From positions 16,754,648 through 16,818,647 of the forward strand of contig CM042179.1 of NCBI GenBank assembly GCA_023376005.1: a stretch of 64,000 nt of DNA. The letters are read 5' to 3'. The stretch is from Doryteuthis pealeii. Lineage: Eukaryota > Mollusca > Cephalopoda > Myopsida > Loliginidae. Within the stretch, counting starts at the first letter, position 1; each line of letters opens with the position of its first letter. The notes below the pieces were generated by a model, which worked only from the letters and a program-made list of their open reading frames with translations, made no database searches and was not told where the DNA came from. Below are positions 44,011 to 55,653 of the stretch, piece after piece. The position numbers and the translations under genes were made by a program.

Positions 44011-45185
44011 AAAAACCGAAGAATGGAAGAAAATTGAGAGGGAATTCAGAAGATTAAAAACAAAGATCCGTGGGTGAAATTATTTGAATATAGCTACTCA
44101 GAGGATATCCTAAATAAGAAACAAAATCACTGATAAATGGTATTAAAATACAAGAGTATCAGATAAATGACGCCAAAGCAAAACTTGATTTATCCCCTCC
44201 ACCCCTACTCCAAAGTAAGTGTTAATTATTTGGGAAACGAAACAAACAATAATAAATACAATAAAAAAGTATTTTTATTATATATATATATATATATATA
44301 GCATATATATATATATATATATATGAAACCCACCCTCCCGGTGTTCTCAAACAGGTTTCATACCATACACATACCGGTCGGAGGTTTCGAGAGTAGTACA
44401 TGTCGGTCCTGGTTGTAGGTAATTGGGTTCAGCCATAAAATAAATTATAAATAAATTTTATGAGTGCTCAAATTCCAGAACCTTTAATTAATATCAAGAA
44501 AAGTGAGACTTTCTATATTATTGAATAGAATCTGGTTATTATAAAGAAAGAAATGAGAATTTATTAAATAGTACGACAATCCAGTTGATCAAAATAAGAA
44601 AATTGAAGATTGAATAAATAAATAAATAAAAATAGAGGAATATTGAAATCTTACTCAGTAGCTGCCAAAGATGATGGTTTACAAAGATGGAGATTGTTAG
44701 TTATATTTAATAAAATATTGAAAGCGGTTCAAAAGATGAAACCAGTTAGAACGAATTGAAATAATTTAGACCATCGCATATTCAAAATCAAGGGGAATAA
44801 TGAGGAGAGTACTGGAATCATTTGATCACAAGTCAAATAATTCAAAATTGTGTTGAAACAAGATTTGAGCGAATATTGGCCATAAATGACAGCGGTGTTA
44901 AATGTAGGCATAAAAAAGTCGACTCCTACATTAAAGATTGTTAATTTGATCAATGGATATAAATTACAGCGGACATTTGAAGGTTTAATTATAAGTTTTC
45001 AAATTGTCAGATCCACCATCTTTTCTGTCAAAAAACAATATAAGACAAATTAGTGCCAGAAAAGGGGAAATAAAATATTTGCTATTAAGAATAATTGCTC
45101 GTTTTTACTTTGCACACATTTCAAGAAACTTTCCTATATTAACACTAACAGATAAATGTTCCACGGGAAAAATAAAAATAATTTA
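44010..45185. other. AT-rich stretch with an interrupted TA array
   Basis: 44279-44325 is a TA array interrupted by gc, forming an approximate palindrome. No gene or known repeat otherwise. Confidence 0.4.
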
Positions 45186-45189
45186 AAAA

Positions 45190-45400
45190 TGGATGGTTGA
45201 TGGTGGAATTTCCAGGTTCTATACCGGCCAACCTAGTGCATGAGTAACACAGTTTGGATCTATGCGGTAAATAGGGGAGTTGATGGTAGGTGTGACGCTC
45301 CACATCAGACGCAAAAACAGTCTCCATGGTCTAGCACTAATGAAAAGAGGATAAACTCCCTCGGCTGATACGGACTATGCCAACTTTACTTTTTACTATT
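45190..45400 (+). repeat. SINE family A, 5' truncated
   Basis: Starts around the B box (aggttctataccggcc), then ggagttgatggtaggtgtga, tggtctagcactaatgaaaa and ggctgatacggac, ending in a pyrimidine-rich tail near cgactttac-like sequence. Confidence 0.7.
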
Positions 45401-45819
45401 TATGCATGACCCCCTCCCCCAAACAAACGTTATACAGGATCCGTCAAATGGTATCCGGGATTTAGAATTACAGCAGTTAACGGGTGAGAAGTATGTCTTC
45501 TGGTAGTAAGACATACTTCTTTAGTTGTCATCATGGCGTAGAATGGTGAACATTATGCGTTTGGGATTGAAACCAGAAATCTTTAAACATAGGCTACAGA
45601 AAATTGACGAACTAAAAGATTTTATTCGTTAATAAATTGCAGCAATCCCACAGGAAATTACTAGTCGATTGCTGTAGAACTTCATGACGAGACTTCAGAA
45701 ATGTAAAATACATTCATTTGGATTATATAATCTTATAACAATAACAAAATGCCAAATATTGTTATTTCTTATAGTAAAACTGAATTTTAAATAGTATGTG
45801 TGGTATCTTGGGTATAATA

Positions 45820-46250
45820 TTAAAAGGGGACCATAACCTCAAAAGACACCAGCGAGAGTGATACCGCTTATTGTATGATTGTGGTAATAAAGTTTAGTTT
45901 TGTAGCGATTGTCTGTCCTTGCTGAGATGGACTAGAATCTAAAAGGTTATCTTCCCTTGCCGCCTGGATTTCGCCACTAGGTGGCACTAGGCACCTGAAT
46001 ATTTAAACTCAGCCCGGGAAGCTCTCTCGCTCTTTTTGACCTGGCATCCACTAAGATGAACTGGTGTCTCTGTCCATTGACCTGTAGGGGGTCCTTGTCC
46101 CCACTTTCAGGCTAGTACCCAAGTGTGTACGTAGCCCTATATATGGAAAACCAAATATGGAAGCCGATGGAGTAAATCACTCATTTTTACTCCGCCAATG
46201 TTAGAAAGATAAGTGACAATATGACTGTATCGGCAAGGGAGCTGCCAGAA
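45820..46250. other. GC-richer block, possible transposon fragment
   Basis: Contains gtggtaataaagtttagttt near 45883 and, downstream, a TATA-like atatttaaactcagcccggg near 45997 followed by a gctctctcgctctttttgac tract. Both are reminiscent of LTR parts but are in the wrong order for a single LTR. Left unassigned. Confidence 0.25.
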
Positions 46251-46737
46251 TGAGGCAATGTCGGATTACCTTAGAGACTCCAGATTCTGAATTTTATTTA
46301 CCCTTCTCTTCGACTGGTTTCCCATCAAGACTACAGAGACCAATCTTTCCTTCTATTTTATTCAAAGAGAAGAGAGGGATTTATGTATTTCATCCGATTA
46401 TAAGTCATCAAAACAAAATCCTTTTATTGTTCTGTACAGAAAAGAAAAGTAAATACTCATATAAGACACAACCATATACGTATGGTATTATTATAGTTAA
46501 TTTGCTGAAATGTCATAGTAAAAATAAAAAAATAAATAGACAAAATCACGTAACCAAATTATCTTTTTCTGTTTAAAACTAGCGTACGTGTTTTTATCCA
46601 CAACTTCCTTGTATGCAGATTTTAGGACGCTGGTAAATATGCGTAAAAGTTATACTTAAAAGACAAATAATTTTTTTCTCTGAAACTTTTTAGATGAGGC
46701 TTGATAATTAATTATTTGGATTATTCCGACTAGTCCC

Positions 46738-46905
46738 CACCTTTATTGTAATCTGTACAACGTTTCGGCTAATGTGCCCTGCGGCCTTCTTCGGGTATTT
46801 CTTGTCGGACTTGGGAACCTTCTCTTGAAGAAGGCCGGGGGGGCACATCGACCGAAACGTTGTTCAGATAGAGATGAGGACAATAGTCCGAACAATCCAA
46901 ATAAT
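46738..46905. mobile_element. AACGTTTCGG hairpin element (foldback MITE-like)
   Basis: Left arm: tgtacaacgtttcggctaat, ggccttcttcgggtatttct. Right arm mirrors it: gaagaaggccgggggggcac, cgaccgaaacgttgttcaga. Outer flanks gactagtcccca and gaggacaatagtcc also pair. The copy at 54717-54960 has the same plan with a longer centre, and half copies are at 38765 and 12283. No protein is encoded. Confidence 0.8.
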
Positions 46906-47084
46906 ACTAAATAAAATTTTGTAACACATACACTAATAATACACATATTTGAACATAGTCTGGTAGATTTAGACTCAAAAAGAGGTGTACTGGGAAAAGG
47001 TTATTAAAACGTGTTTAGTATCATTGGAAGCGTGATCTTAATCCCTGAAAGAAAATAAAAACTCCTGTTATACACAATGGGGAA

Positions 47085-47330
47085 ATTTGGACCATATGAC
47101 CTTTAGGCACCCCTTTTTGATCTAGATTCAGAAGGACATGTTTTCATTTACACCGTCAATATCCGGTTGTTTGTTAACAGACGATTTTTAAAGTTTTTTA
47201 AAATTATAAAAAAAACCTAACCCTATAACCCCTAACAAACAACCGGGTATTGACGGTGTAAATGAAAAACATGTCCTTCTGAATCGAGTTCAAAAAGGGG
47301 TGCCTAAAGGTCATATGGTCCGGAAATGTA
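47085..47330. repeat. Inverted repeat with about 90-base arms
   Basis: Left arm from ttggaccatatgacctttag through ggacatgttttcatttacac to cggttgtttgttaac; right arm gttagggg-flanked acaaacaaccgggtattgac through atgtccttctgaatc to ctaaaggtcatatggtccgg. The spacer of about 50 bases is AT-rich. Arms are nearly identical with a few single-base differences. It resembles a foldback MITE. Confidence 0.85.
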
Positions 47331-47499
47331 TTACGTCCATCCTTCCAAGTACAACCTTTAGTCAAAGAATTAATTTTCAGTTGTTTAACAAACACATTGG
47401 ATTTGAATAATGGTATCAAGATTCACATCGTGAAGTTACAAAAGAAAGAAATATTCCAAATTCTCAAAGTTTTCCTATTTTCATTTGTGTTCAAATGTA

Positions 47500-48985
47500 A
47501 ATGGTTCTTTTCACATTTCCTTATTGTGAACATTTGAATGAATTTCATTCAGTTTATTTTAATGTTGTTGCTTTGGTGATTAAACAAAATTCTATTCTCT
47601 CCTCCAATTTTGAGAATATTCTCCTAAAGTACCTAGATTATATAACTCAGTGGATGGACAACAATGTAGACCACTATGTTTGTACATTAGATGATAACAC
47701 CTTCCATGATATTAGTGTAATTACAGTATATATATATCATTAAGGCAGCAGCAGCAGCCCAGATTTTTGAATCCACAAATACAACACCATAAAAAAGTTG
47801 GAGCAGCTATAGCAACCAAATGTATTCCCATTCAAAACCAGGTCTCTCATCAGAAAAGTTTAAACAATTCATGTTCTATCAATTTCAACGGACTATGCTT
47901 TAATCAGCTTGCAAATTATCAACTAAGAATTACCCTTAAAGTGGTTGGGTCGGCTTCATTCAAGACATATCAGTAAGATCGCACTTGCCACCCACTCATA
48001 TTAAAATGCTGCCCATCATTGACCTTATGCCTTCAGATGACAGCTGTATATATTCAATTATTATTTGGGAAAAATCAAGCTGGGCAGCTACAAATTACTA
48101 CCCCTTCTATCACATTTAATCAACCTTTGTGATGGAAAGATGCCAACTTTATGGGTATAGTTTGCAGTTTGTGAGGCTTTCATACCATCAGGAGTTGGCG
48201 TGAAAGTTTCCCAATGAGGGGGTCTTGGTACTCTTATGAATTATGCTGGGTTGCCTGATTTGCTGGCTACTATCTATGGAAACAACTATGTAGCACACGT
48301 TCTTTCCGGAAATGCCGTCTCTCGAGCTTTGTGAGCAAACTTCTTGGTACATGCAGCCTTGATGAGCAAGATCATTGATTTTGTTCTACCATCAGTAAAT
48401 GCTGATCATGTTAGTGAAGGACATGATGATAGCAGTAGATGTGTTCTGCTCCTGGATAATTTCCGTGAAATGGTACAAGGGTTTTTTTTATTGAGAAACT
48501 GAAACAGTCAGACGTGGATGAAAAATGGTTACTATGAAAAAATACGAGCTCATAAGATTAGCACTGATAACCTAGACAAATCCACAGCTTTGATGCATGA
48601 ACTCGAGGACAAATCCAGAATATCAAAACGTCTGCTGGTTTATATTGAGTGCATTGAAACTGTTCATCTGTGGTGATAAAACTGGAGACTGGAATTTGCA
48701 TCTTTTGACTGTAGAACAGATACTGGGAGTGCTCGGATTTATTTGCAATGGATACTGGAATTGCCCAAAATAGTAGTTCTCGGAGTACATATTATATTCT
48801 GTGCGACACAGTGATCGGAATTGGGCTTGCTTTTTAACTGACCTGATTATTGAACAAATGATGATGAGGACCATAAAGATACTAAATGGCCTGACAAGAG
48901 GCCAAGGGTTTATAGAGTCAATTATAATACAATGGTGGGTGCAAGAATGTGTATGTGCATATAAATGCACACTTAGTATATAGTT
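47500..48985 (+). pseudogene. Degraded N-terminal/central part of a large multi-copy invertebrate protein
   Basis: Plus-strand pieces follow an order I associate with a large uncharacterised family present in many copies in molluscs and cnidarians. About 47640-47700: DNNVDHYVCTLDDNTFHDI. About 48110-48320: an INLCDGKMPTLWV-like segment, then GGLGTLMNYAGLPDLLATIY and ending VLSGNAVSRA. About 48530-48650: DKSTALMHELEDKSRISKRL. About 48800-48900: RHSDRNWACFLTDLIIEQMM and GLTRGQGFIES, where the family has a conserved S-D-R-x-W-A-G-x-x-T-D motif. Frameshifts and stops are frequent. An LTR-like insert follows at 48986-49975 and the C-terminal part resumes at about 50280. The identification is from remembered family motifs. 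Confidence 0.6.
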
Positions 48986-49975
48986 AAATAATAGTTAGTT
49001 AAATCGAATTAAAAAGGTAGTAAGTCAAACCACATATATGTGTATGTATGTTGTAGACCGAATAAGTAGTAGTAAAACCCATATATAAGATAAGTAGATA
49101 ATGTGTGAATAGATATATGTATAGATAGATAGATACATATGTGTGCATGTATACATACATGTGTGTGTATACATATATGTGTATGTGTAAGTAGGCATAT
49201 TGTTTGTGGGTGGCAATAGGCAACAAAAGCATAAAACTGAGGATAGATATGAAAAGTGATAAAGGCCAGAAGCAGACAACATGTCTGGTCCTTTGGCACT
49301 TAATAGTTGACCAGTTGGTCATAAAAAAACACCGTGAGGGTGGTCTCTTAGAACAAAGAACTTTTTCAAATAACGCGGGGTTTAGACACAAATCTCGCAG
49401 ACGAGATTTGATAGCGAGAATGGGGATTCTGGGAAATTCGAAAAGTTTTAGTCAGTTAGTCTTGGGACAGCGGAGAGACCAGTTAGCTTCTGGACAGCGG
49501 AGAGGACAGTTGGTCCCTGGGAGCTGAAGAGTGCAGATGAGCCCTGAACACCGAGGAGATAAGATGCGAGATGCCCATTGCTTAGCAGAGCTCTTCTCGA
49601 CAACCAGTAGAGATAGCAGCAGATGGATACGTGTTATATATCTCCCTGCCTTTTCTGAATGTTCACCTGACTGACAATGTTTCCCTTATGACACATGGGT
49701 GCGTTTCAGACACAGCATTGGGGTTTTGTCCGACGATCAATACGGCCAGTGACAGAATTGACAGAGACGATCCGGACAGACTGCTATTGACCATCAATAT
49801 TCTCTTCGGACGTCCTGTATGTAACGATCCTGAGTATCGATCTGGGAGACTGCTATTGGTAGTGATCAATATTCTCCCAGACGATTTGGACGAGAAGAAT
49901 GGTGAGATGATGACGACGCGAACCCATGTCTCATACAATAAGACTGATATGTATATATAACATACACACGTGTGC
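48986..49975 (+). mobile_element. Insertion in the multi-copy pseudogene: microsatellite and LTR-like block
   Basis: This segment separates two consecutive parts of the pseudogene. 49010-49200 is a mixed tg/ta/gata microsatellite. 49205-49970 is GC-richer, with an internal degenerate repeat (gttagtcttgggacagcgga, gttagcttctggacagcgga, agttggtccctgggagctg) and a second pair (ctgctattgaccatcaatat and ctgctattggtagtgatcaa). This resembles a retrotransposon LTR. Exact ends and target duplication are not clear. The plus-strand frame at 49631-49960 is a by-product of these repeats. Confidence 0.4.
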
Positions 49976-50279
49976 TTAAGTGCATGATGTCATGACCACA
50001 TTGATAGATCTTGCCAACCGGAAGAAGGAATTTGATGACCTGAATCTACAAATGAATATATCTCAGCACAATCCTCTTGAACCAAATTAGCCAGAAGTAG
50101 AATCAGTATCATTCGGATTGACAACTTCTGATGTTGTTGGGTAAATTGGTTGTTCTATTCAAAAGAAGCTTGATAACATGAACCTTTTGGAGAGAACATT
50201 GAAAAAAAAAATACACTTGCACAGCTGCGAAAATGTGTAAAAATCGATTGACAAAGTGATAATGTAGACCCTAGTCATT

Positions 50280-50870
50280 CTGCTAGAAAGACAAAAAGGT
50301 GTGACTCCTTTGTTCAGGTTCAAGCTCACTCTATTTCCAAGTTTTCAGGTGAGAAAGATGCACAAAGCTGTTTTGAAACACCATCTAACTACTGACACCT
50401 GAGACTCAGCCAGCAGCTGAGATGAAATTTGTTTTTGATAGAGGCGTTTTCCTCCACAGAGTGAAGTGGTTGTCAAGAGTAACATTTCAAAATGTAGTTA
50501 AACAGTAAATAAAATATATAAAGGCCAAGTATGGTTCATCAAATATAATGTTTGGTGGCTACTCTATTGAATTATCGATATAAAAGACTACAAACACCAG
50601 CGAAGAACAGCTCGAAATTCCACTAAAATTCAAATCAAAAACGGCTTGCAAGTCGCTATTAATCGAAAGCTTTTAATCTCAAATAAAAACCAGGTTCAGT
50701 TTGTCAAAAGTCTTTGAAATCTGATAGTCATTATGTGGTCCAAAGTAAGGGAGACGCAGACAAATACATTACTGTTGAAGCGCTCCAATTGATTGTTATA
50801 ACTGATAACACAAATATATTTGGTCTATTGTTTTTCTGATTCTCTTACGTCATTCAGCCTGGGTCGGTTG
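50280..50870 (+). pseudogene. Degraded C-terminal part of the same multi-copy protein (PIN-like nuclease region)
   Basis: Pieces continue the family order after the insert. About 50580-50690 reads SIKDYKHQRRTARNSTKIQI-like sequence (here IDIKDYKHQRR), followed by LISNKNQVQFVKSL. About 50725-50810 reads SDSHYVVQSKGDADKYITVE and then ITDNTNIFGLLFF. The GDAD and D-x-D/N-x-x-x-LL pattern fits a PIN/FEN-type metal-binding fold, where the family usually has DDTDVL-like residues; here one Asp is Asn. Stops and frameshifts show it is not functional. Confidence 0.55.
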
Positions 50871-50939
50871 AGATGCTCCAACGAATTCATCTGTGGTGAA
50901 TCATGGAAGGAGTAATAAGAGAATATGAAATTCACAAGT

Positions 50940-51310
50940 GGTTTCCAAACCCACATGCATATCCCGATCAGGGGAAGGAGATGCCCTTATTTGCCGCAGA
51001 TTTTCCACAGAAGCAGTGACAAATACGCTAAAAATCGTTGATTCCTGACGACGATAGAGTCGCCCTTTGAATTTTTGTCAGAGCCCTTTGGCCGGGTTGT
51101 AGCCCTAATATCACTGGGTGCAAGACCTGTCCGCCTTGGGTGACCTTACCAGGAACGTAAGTCCCCGACGTCTCAACTAAGTTAATGTGCTAGATAGCCG
51201 TTGAGCAAAAAACTTCCGCTGCCCTTTTACAGGTCTTGTTTATTGTTCTGCAGGGTGCTACTCTCCTCACTAGACAAAATCTGTGGGGTTACCGGTTTAA
51301 TCGCCGATAA
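50940..51310 (-). repeat. Dispersed repeat, family G
   Basis: Reverse complement of the 35188-35640 element over about 370 bases: catatcccgatcaggggaag, agattttccacagaagcagt, cttgggtgaccttaccagga and gtggggttaccggtttaatc. Divergence is roughly a fifth of positions by eye. Confidence 0.75.
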
Positions 51311-51800
51311 TCCAACTTGTTCTATTGCTCTACCACTTTCCACATACATGGATAATATATACATGTGTTCTAAAGGAAAACGTATCGGGGAAAGCTGAAG
51401 AATCTGAGCATAATTCAGGAAATTACAGAGAAGACAAATCTAGACGTGCTACAAAACTTGCTGGTTTGGGTAGATGTGACACAATACCAACTGTATTTGG
51501 GCATAGAAAATGAGGTAATAAAACTCCCTCGGATATTATCAAGTACACGGAGTACACTGTAACAAAGATTTTACAACATTTTAGAGCTGGTTTACATACT
51601 CTCTCCAATAAAAAAAATTCCCCAGGTGTTCAAAAAGAGGAGTTTTCAAATTGGCCTCTCAAAAAATATCAAATATAGCTTGCTTACTATTTATTCCGAT
51701 TCACACTGTTATCTACCTGACTGTGATGTAATTAAAATGTGCAAAATGTCTTAAAATATATGCGGCAGTTAATTGATCAAGTAGATAATTTGTGTATTTA

Positions 51801-51931
51801 CTCTACAAAATCTTGTTTATACTAAAAGTATTTATTCGATAGAATTTCATTTTTAATTTTTGTAATTATTTAATTACAAAAATTAAATTCTATCGAATAA
51901 ATACTTTTAGTATAAACAAGATTTTGTAGAG
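51801..51931. repeat. Long AT-rich hairpin, about 60-base arms with almost no loop
   Basis: ctctacaaaatcttgtttat at the left end is mirrored by ataaacaagattttgtagag at the right end. The arms pair throughout except for about 7 extra bases in the left arm near 51848, and the centre is tgtaattatttaattaca. No target duplication is obvious. Confidence 0.9.
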
Positions 51932-53014
51932 TGGCAATTACCAACTATAAAATAATATTAGTGAATCATGGCCCATATATGATTTTCAAAAATATGAATC
52001 AGGTAAAAATAGGAACATGTATACCACATGGTAAAATATGCCGCTTTTATTCATTATTACAAAAATGTACATAAATTTTTTTAAATTTTTCGGTTTTTAT
52101 CATATTTATAATGTTTTTCAATTTCGTGATAAGATATATTTTTTAATTATATATATTTGTTCTGAAACTAATAATTTTCTGTAAACCTTACGTTTAATTA
52201 TGGTTGTAATATCTAATTTGATTCAATTATAGATGTTTCATTTACAAGATTTGGTTTGGTTATTGTACCCGATAACTGTTGCGATAACAGCAAAAATAGA
52301 TTCATATAATGTTAAGATATCGTAGTGGTGATTGGAAATATAAGACGAAGGCAAGAAAGAAGTGTATAAAAAACTGTAACAAAATGTTTATTCATTAAAA
52401 GCGAGATGCCAACTGAATCTTAATCGTTAAAATAGGTAGGAAACGGGATTTTATTTTATCAAGCATAAGAGTTCCATAAAGGGAGATAATCAATAAAATT
52501 TTAATTTATAATTGTAAAACAATGAAATAAATTGAAAATATTTTGTAAGAAAAGAACATTTATGAAAGTTAACTATATCCATTCACTTATAAAATCAGAA
52601 AAAAACATACAACATAAATGTTTAAAATGCATGATCAGTAGAATATTAAATGAAAACGTAAACAGTTTCAATATTGAACTCATTATCCCATACTTGCGAC
52701 CTTGTGTCACATCCTAACCGTAGCAAACGGGTTGGGTAAATACCTACTACCTCTAACTCATAATTTCTTACATCTACTTATGAAATTTATATGCAAATGT
52801 AAAAACTATTATGGAAGAGAGATTGTTTCGAGTTTCACATTATAAAAGCCATTTAACCCAACCAGGACAAAATTTATGTGCAAGTCCGATTTGCATTGCA
52901 TTAATTCATTCATAAATCTTTCAGTGTAGAAATAAGTTAAAAGAATGGAAAATTTTTTGAAGCAAGAAAATTATCTCACATGAACTAAAGGAAAATTTTA
53001 AATAAATATTCACA
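51932..53014. other. AT-rich stretch with a SINE tail
   Basis: 52680-52745 (cccatacttgcgaccttgtg, aaacgggttgggtaaatacc) is a SINE tail of the B/C type. The rest has no recognised content. Confidence 0.45.
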
Positions 53015-53334
53015 AATAATTGGATCATTATTTCGATTGTTAACAATTAGTTATTTCATTGATCAAATTTGCAGTCACGTGTTGGTAAAAATGATGATCT
53101 AACAAAAAACTTATAACTATCAAATCTATTCAAAATTTTGAATAAATCATATGAACAAATGAAAGAAATTTGAATAAATCATATGAACTAATGTTCATAT
53201 GATTTATTCAAAATTTTGAATAGATTTGATAGTTATAAGTTTTTTGTTAGATCATCATTTTTACCAACACGTGACTGCAAATTTGATCAATGAAATAACT
53301 AATTGTTAACAATCGAAATAATGATCCAATTATT
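53015..53334. repeat. Perfect palindrome, 142-base arms, 36-base loop
   Basis: 53015-53156 (starting aataattggatcattatttc) and 53193-53334 (ending aatgatccaattatt) appear to be exact reverse complements. The loop (53157-53192) itself holds a third partial copy, ttgaataaatcatatgaac (53170-53188), which can pair with 53193-53211 across a 4-base loop. Exact arms over 142 bases imply very recent origin, homogenisation by gene conversion, or an assembly artefact. Confidence 0.9.
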
Positions 53335-53589
53335 TTATAAAAAATCTTATAAACAAAAATATGTAGTCCAAGGCCAAAAAGAGGACATTGAAGAAGAGTT
53401 TGTCATGCATTAACTGCACTTAGGTTAATCTCTTATTCAAACGTGTGTGTATATGATTACTTTTTATTAAAATAATCACTGTAATGTCCCAATCTATTTA
53501 AGATCGTAAATGCAGTTTATACAAATCAACTGACACGTTTATAGTCAAGAACATCCATCATGTTTGCCATAAACATGTATATGATATAT

Positions 53590-53845
53590 ATCAGCCACTC
53601 CGGACGGGCAGAATGTGACACAAGTTCAATTTCTTAAGTGGGGTCTAACAGATTTCAAATCAGAGTTTTTACTTCTCCTAGAATGATTGCCTAAACAAGG
53701 TTACAGAGCCCAGTCTGTCCTACTAGAGGGAGAATCATTGGATACATACTTTTTCCAAGGGTATTAGCGCTCAGTGAAATGCGAACAGCCTCGTCCAGGA
53801 TTTGAACTCGTCTCGTTGTGTCTATTTCTTGTGACGGTAACCTAC
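53590..53845 (-). repeat. tRNA-derived SINE, family B
   Basis: Reverse complement of the 33765 copy: gggtctaacagatttcaaat, gagcccagtctgtcctacta, ggagaatcattggatacata, agcgctcagtgaaatgcgaa, and a head with gatttgaactcgtc at the B box. Confidence 0.75.
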
Positions 53846-53859
53846 TATAAAATATTTGT

Positions 53860-54600
53860 TAATAATACCAATTATTTATCCCAGATATAGGTTCAATAAT
53901 ACGGCTACTGTTCTTCTACGAGGATGGCTTAGCAGTAGGAGATACGATTGCACTGTATATATTTATAATATACCTAGACTATTTACCGTGAACATCATTA
54001 GATCACATAAAAGGAAAGGGCCTCGCACTAAAAAAAAAAAAAAGACGATACCCCTCAGAGACTTACGGACGCAAACTACGCAGATGATATAGCACTTCTT
54101 GCAAATACGTCTGCATGGGCCGAATCCCTGCTACATAGCCTAGAGAAACAACACGGAACATCTGTCTCTATTTGAACTCCGATAAAACAGAGTTAATGTG
54201 TTTTAAAAAGAAAGGAGGCATCTCTACATTTGACGGTAAGCCTCTAAAGCTGGACCCTTACGAAACGCATAGAGAATAAGCTAGATGGGAGCTGCAGAAG
54301 AATGTTACGTGTGATCTTTAACAAGTCGTGGAAACAACATCCCACAAGAAAGCAGCTGTACAGCCACTTGCCCCCTATCGTACAAACCATCCGCGTGAGA
54401 CAAACAAGACATGCTGGGCACTGCTGTAGAAGCAAGGAAGAACTAATAAGCCAGCACGGAAACGCTAGTGCGGGCCGCCTAACAAAGACTTAACCAACTC
54501 TGCACAGATACTGGATGCTGCGCGGAGGACCTGTTAGGGGAAATGAATGATAGAGACGGCTGGCGAGTGATTCTGCAGCCAGCACGACATGATGATGATA
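53860..54600 (+). pseudogene. 3' fragment of a non-LTR retrotransposon with YADD motif, internally deleted
   Basis: 54070-54140 reads NYADDIALLANTSAWAESLL, carrying the catalytic Y-A-D-D of a reverse transcriptase. About 54300-54440 reads MLRVIFNKSWKQHPTRKQLY and then RVRQTRHAGHCCRSKEELIS, the characteristic region near the C-terminus. About 54495-54570 reads LNQLCTDTGC and NDRDGWRV. Roughly a hundred or more codons normally between these blocks are missing and several frameshifts occur. The end gatgatgatgata is a typical short 3' repeat. The 62354-62584 remnant belongs to the same family. Confidence 0.8.
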
Positions 54601-54716
54601 TATCTCATAAAGGTTGATATGCCATTAAACAAACAAAACAAAAAACAAAACAAAAAAAAAACCCAATTATTCATTTCTGTAAATATGTTGTTCGTTATAT
54701 AATACTGAATTATATA

Positions 54717-54960
54717 GATTTTTGGGGACTGCTGTCCTTATCTTTATAGTTATATACACAACGTTTCGGAAAATGTTTCATCCAGCCTTCTTCAGGTGTT
54801 TCTTGTCGTAATCGGGAACATTCACGGACTTCGAACCGAACCCTTTATTTAATCCATTTAAGATTAACAAGATAGTCTCCGAGTCCAACAAGAAACACAT
54901 GAAGAAGGCCGGAGATCACATCGGCCAAAACGTTGTGTACATAACAATAAAGATGGGGAA
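54717..54960. mobile_element. AACGTTTCGG hairpin element (foldback MITE-like), longest copy
   Basis: Left arm acacaacgtttcggaaaatg and ccttcttcaggtgtttcttg; right arm caagaaacacatgaagaagg, ccggagatcacatcggccaa and aacgttgtgtac. Outer parts ccttatctttatagttatat and ataacaataaagatggg also pair. The centre of about 70 bases differs from the 46738 copy. Confidence 0.8.
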
Positions 54961-54964
54961 TAAT

Positions 54965-55645
54965 TAAAAAAAAAATGTAAATGATAGAAATTATCAAGTC
55001 TCATCTCAAGAATTTAGACAAATTATAACAGTTGAGACATTTTTGTCCCACACCTAAAAACATGTTTGGATCTAAAGAATTTGGTTTTGCTGAAGATCTT
55101 ATAAGAATATTTTTAATTGTTTTTCAAAAATCAAAATACAAAACCATTCTGCTGATTGAAAGCAAAAAGTCTGAATTACTAAAGAACTTATCACTACATA
55201 AATTCTAATATCCCGCCTACAAACCTAAACAAATATCCCGTGTATCAAAAGTGATCATCTTCAATAAACCTTAATATAATGTTTAAAATGTCATTTAGGC
55301 AATGAACTATGAACATAACTAGTTGTTGCTTACTAATCATGCTTGCAAATACCTATTGTTCCTTAGTGATTACTCATCTTAAAATATTATCAGAATTTTC
55401 GAAAGGATAGTTTATTTTCTATAGATCTCACGGCAAAGAAAAGATTCAACCAAAACTAAAGAAAACCATCTCTATTACATTAATAATAAACTGTCTCTTT
55501 GGTTTCTATTTGACTCTGACCCAATACTTTCTTGTAACTCACCAAATAAGACATTCGAAAATTTCCATTGTTCGAACTTTGGAAAGAATCTCCTTTCGAG
55601 CAAAGAGAGAAGCTTTTCTCTTTGCTCGATTGGTAGAATGACATC
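54965..55645. other. AT-rich stretch, nothing recognised
   Basis: Ends with a short perfect inverted repeat, gagcaaagagagaag / cttttctctttgctc, at 55597-55628. Confidence 0.4.
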
Positions 55646-55653
55646 TAGAGTAG

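Noticed and set aside
48999..49391. 130-codon minus-strand frame
   Set aside because: Largely a translation of the tg/ta/gata microsatellite; no known domain.
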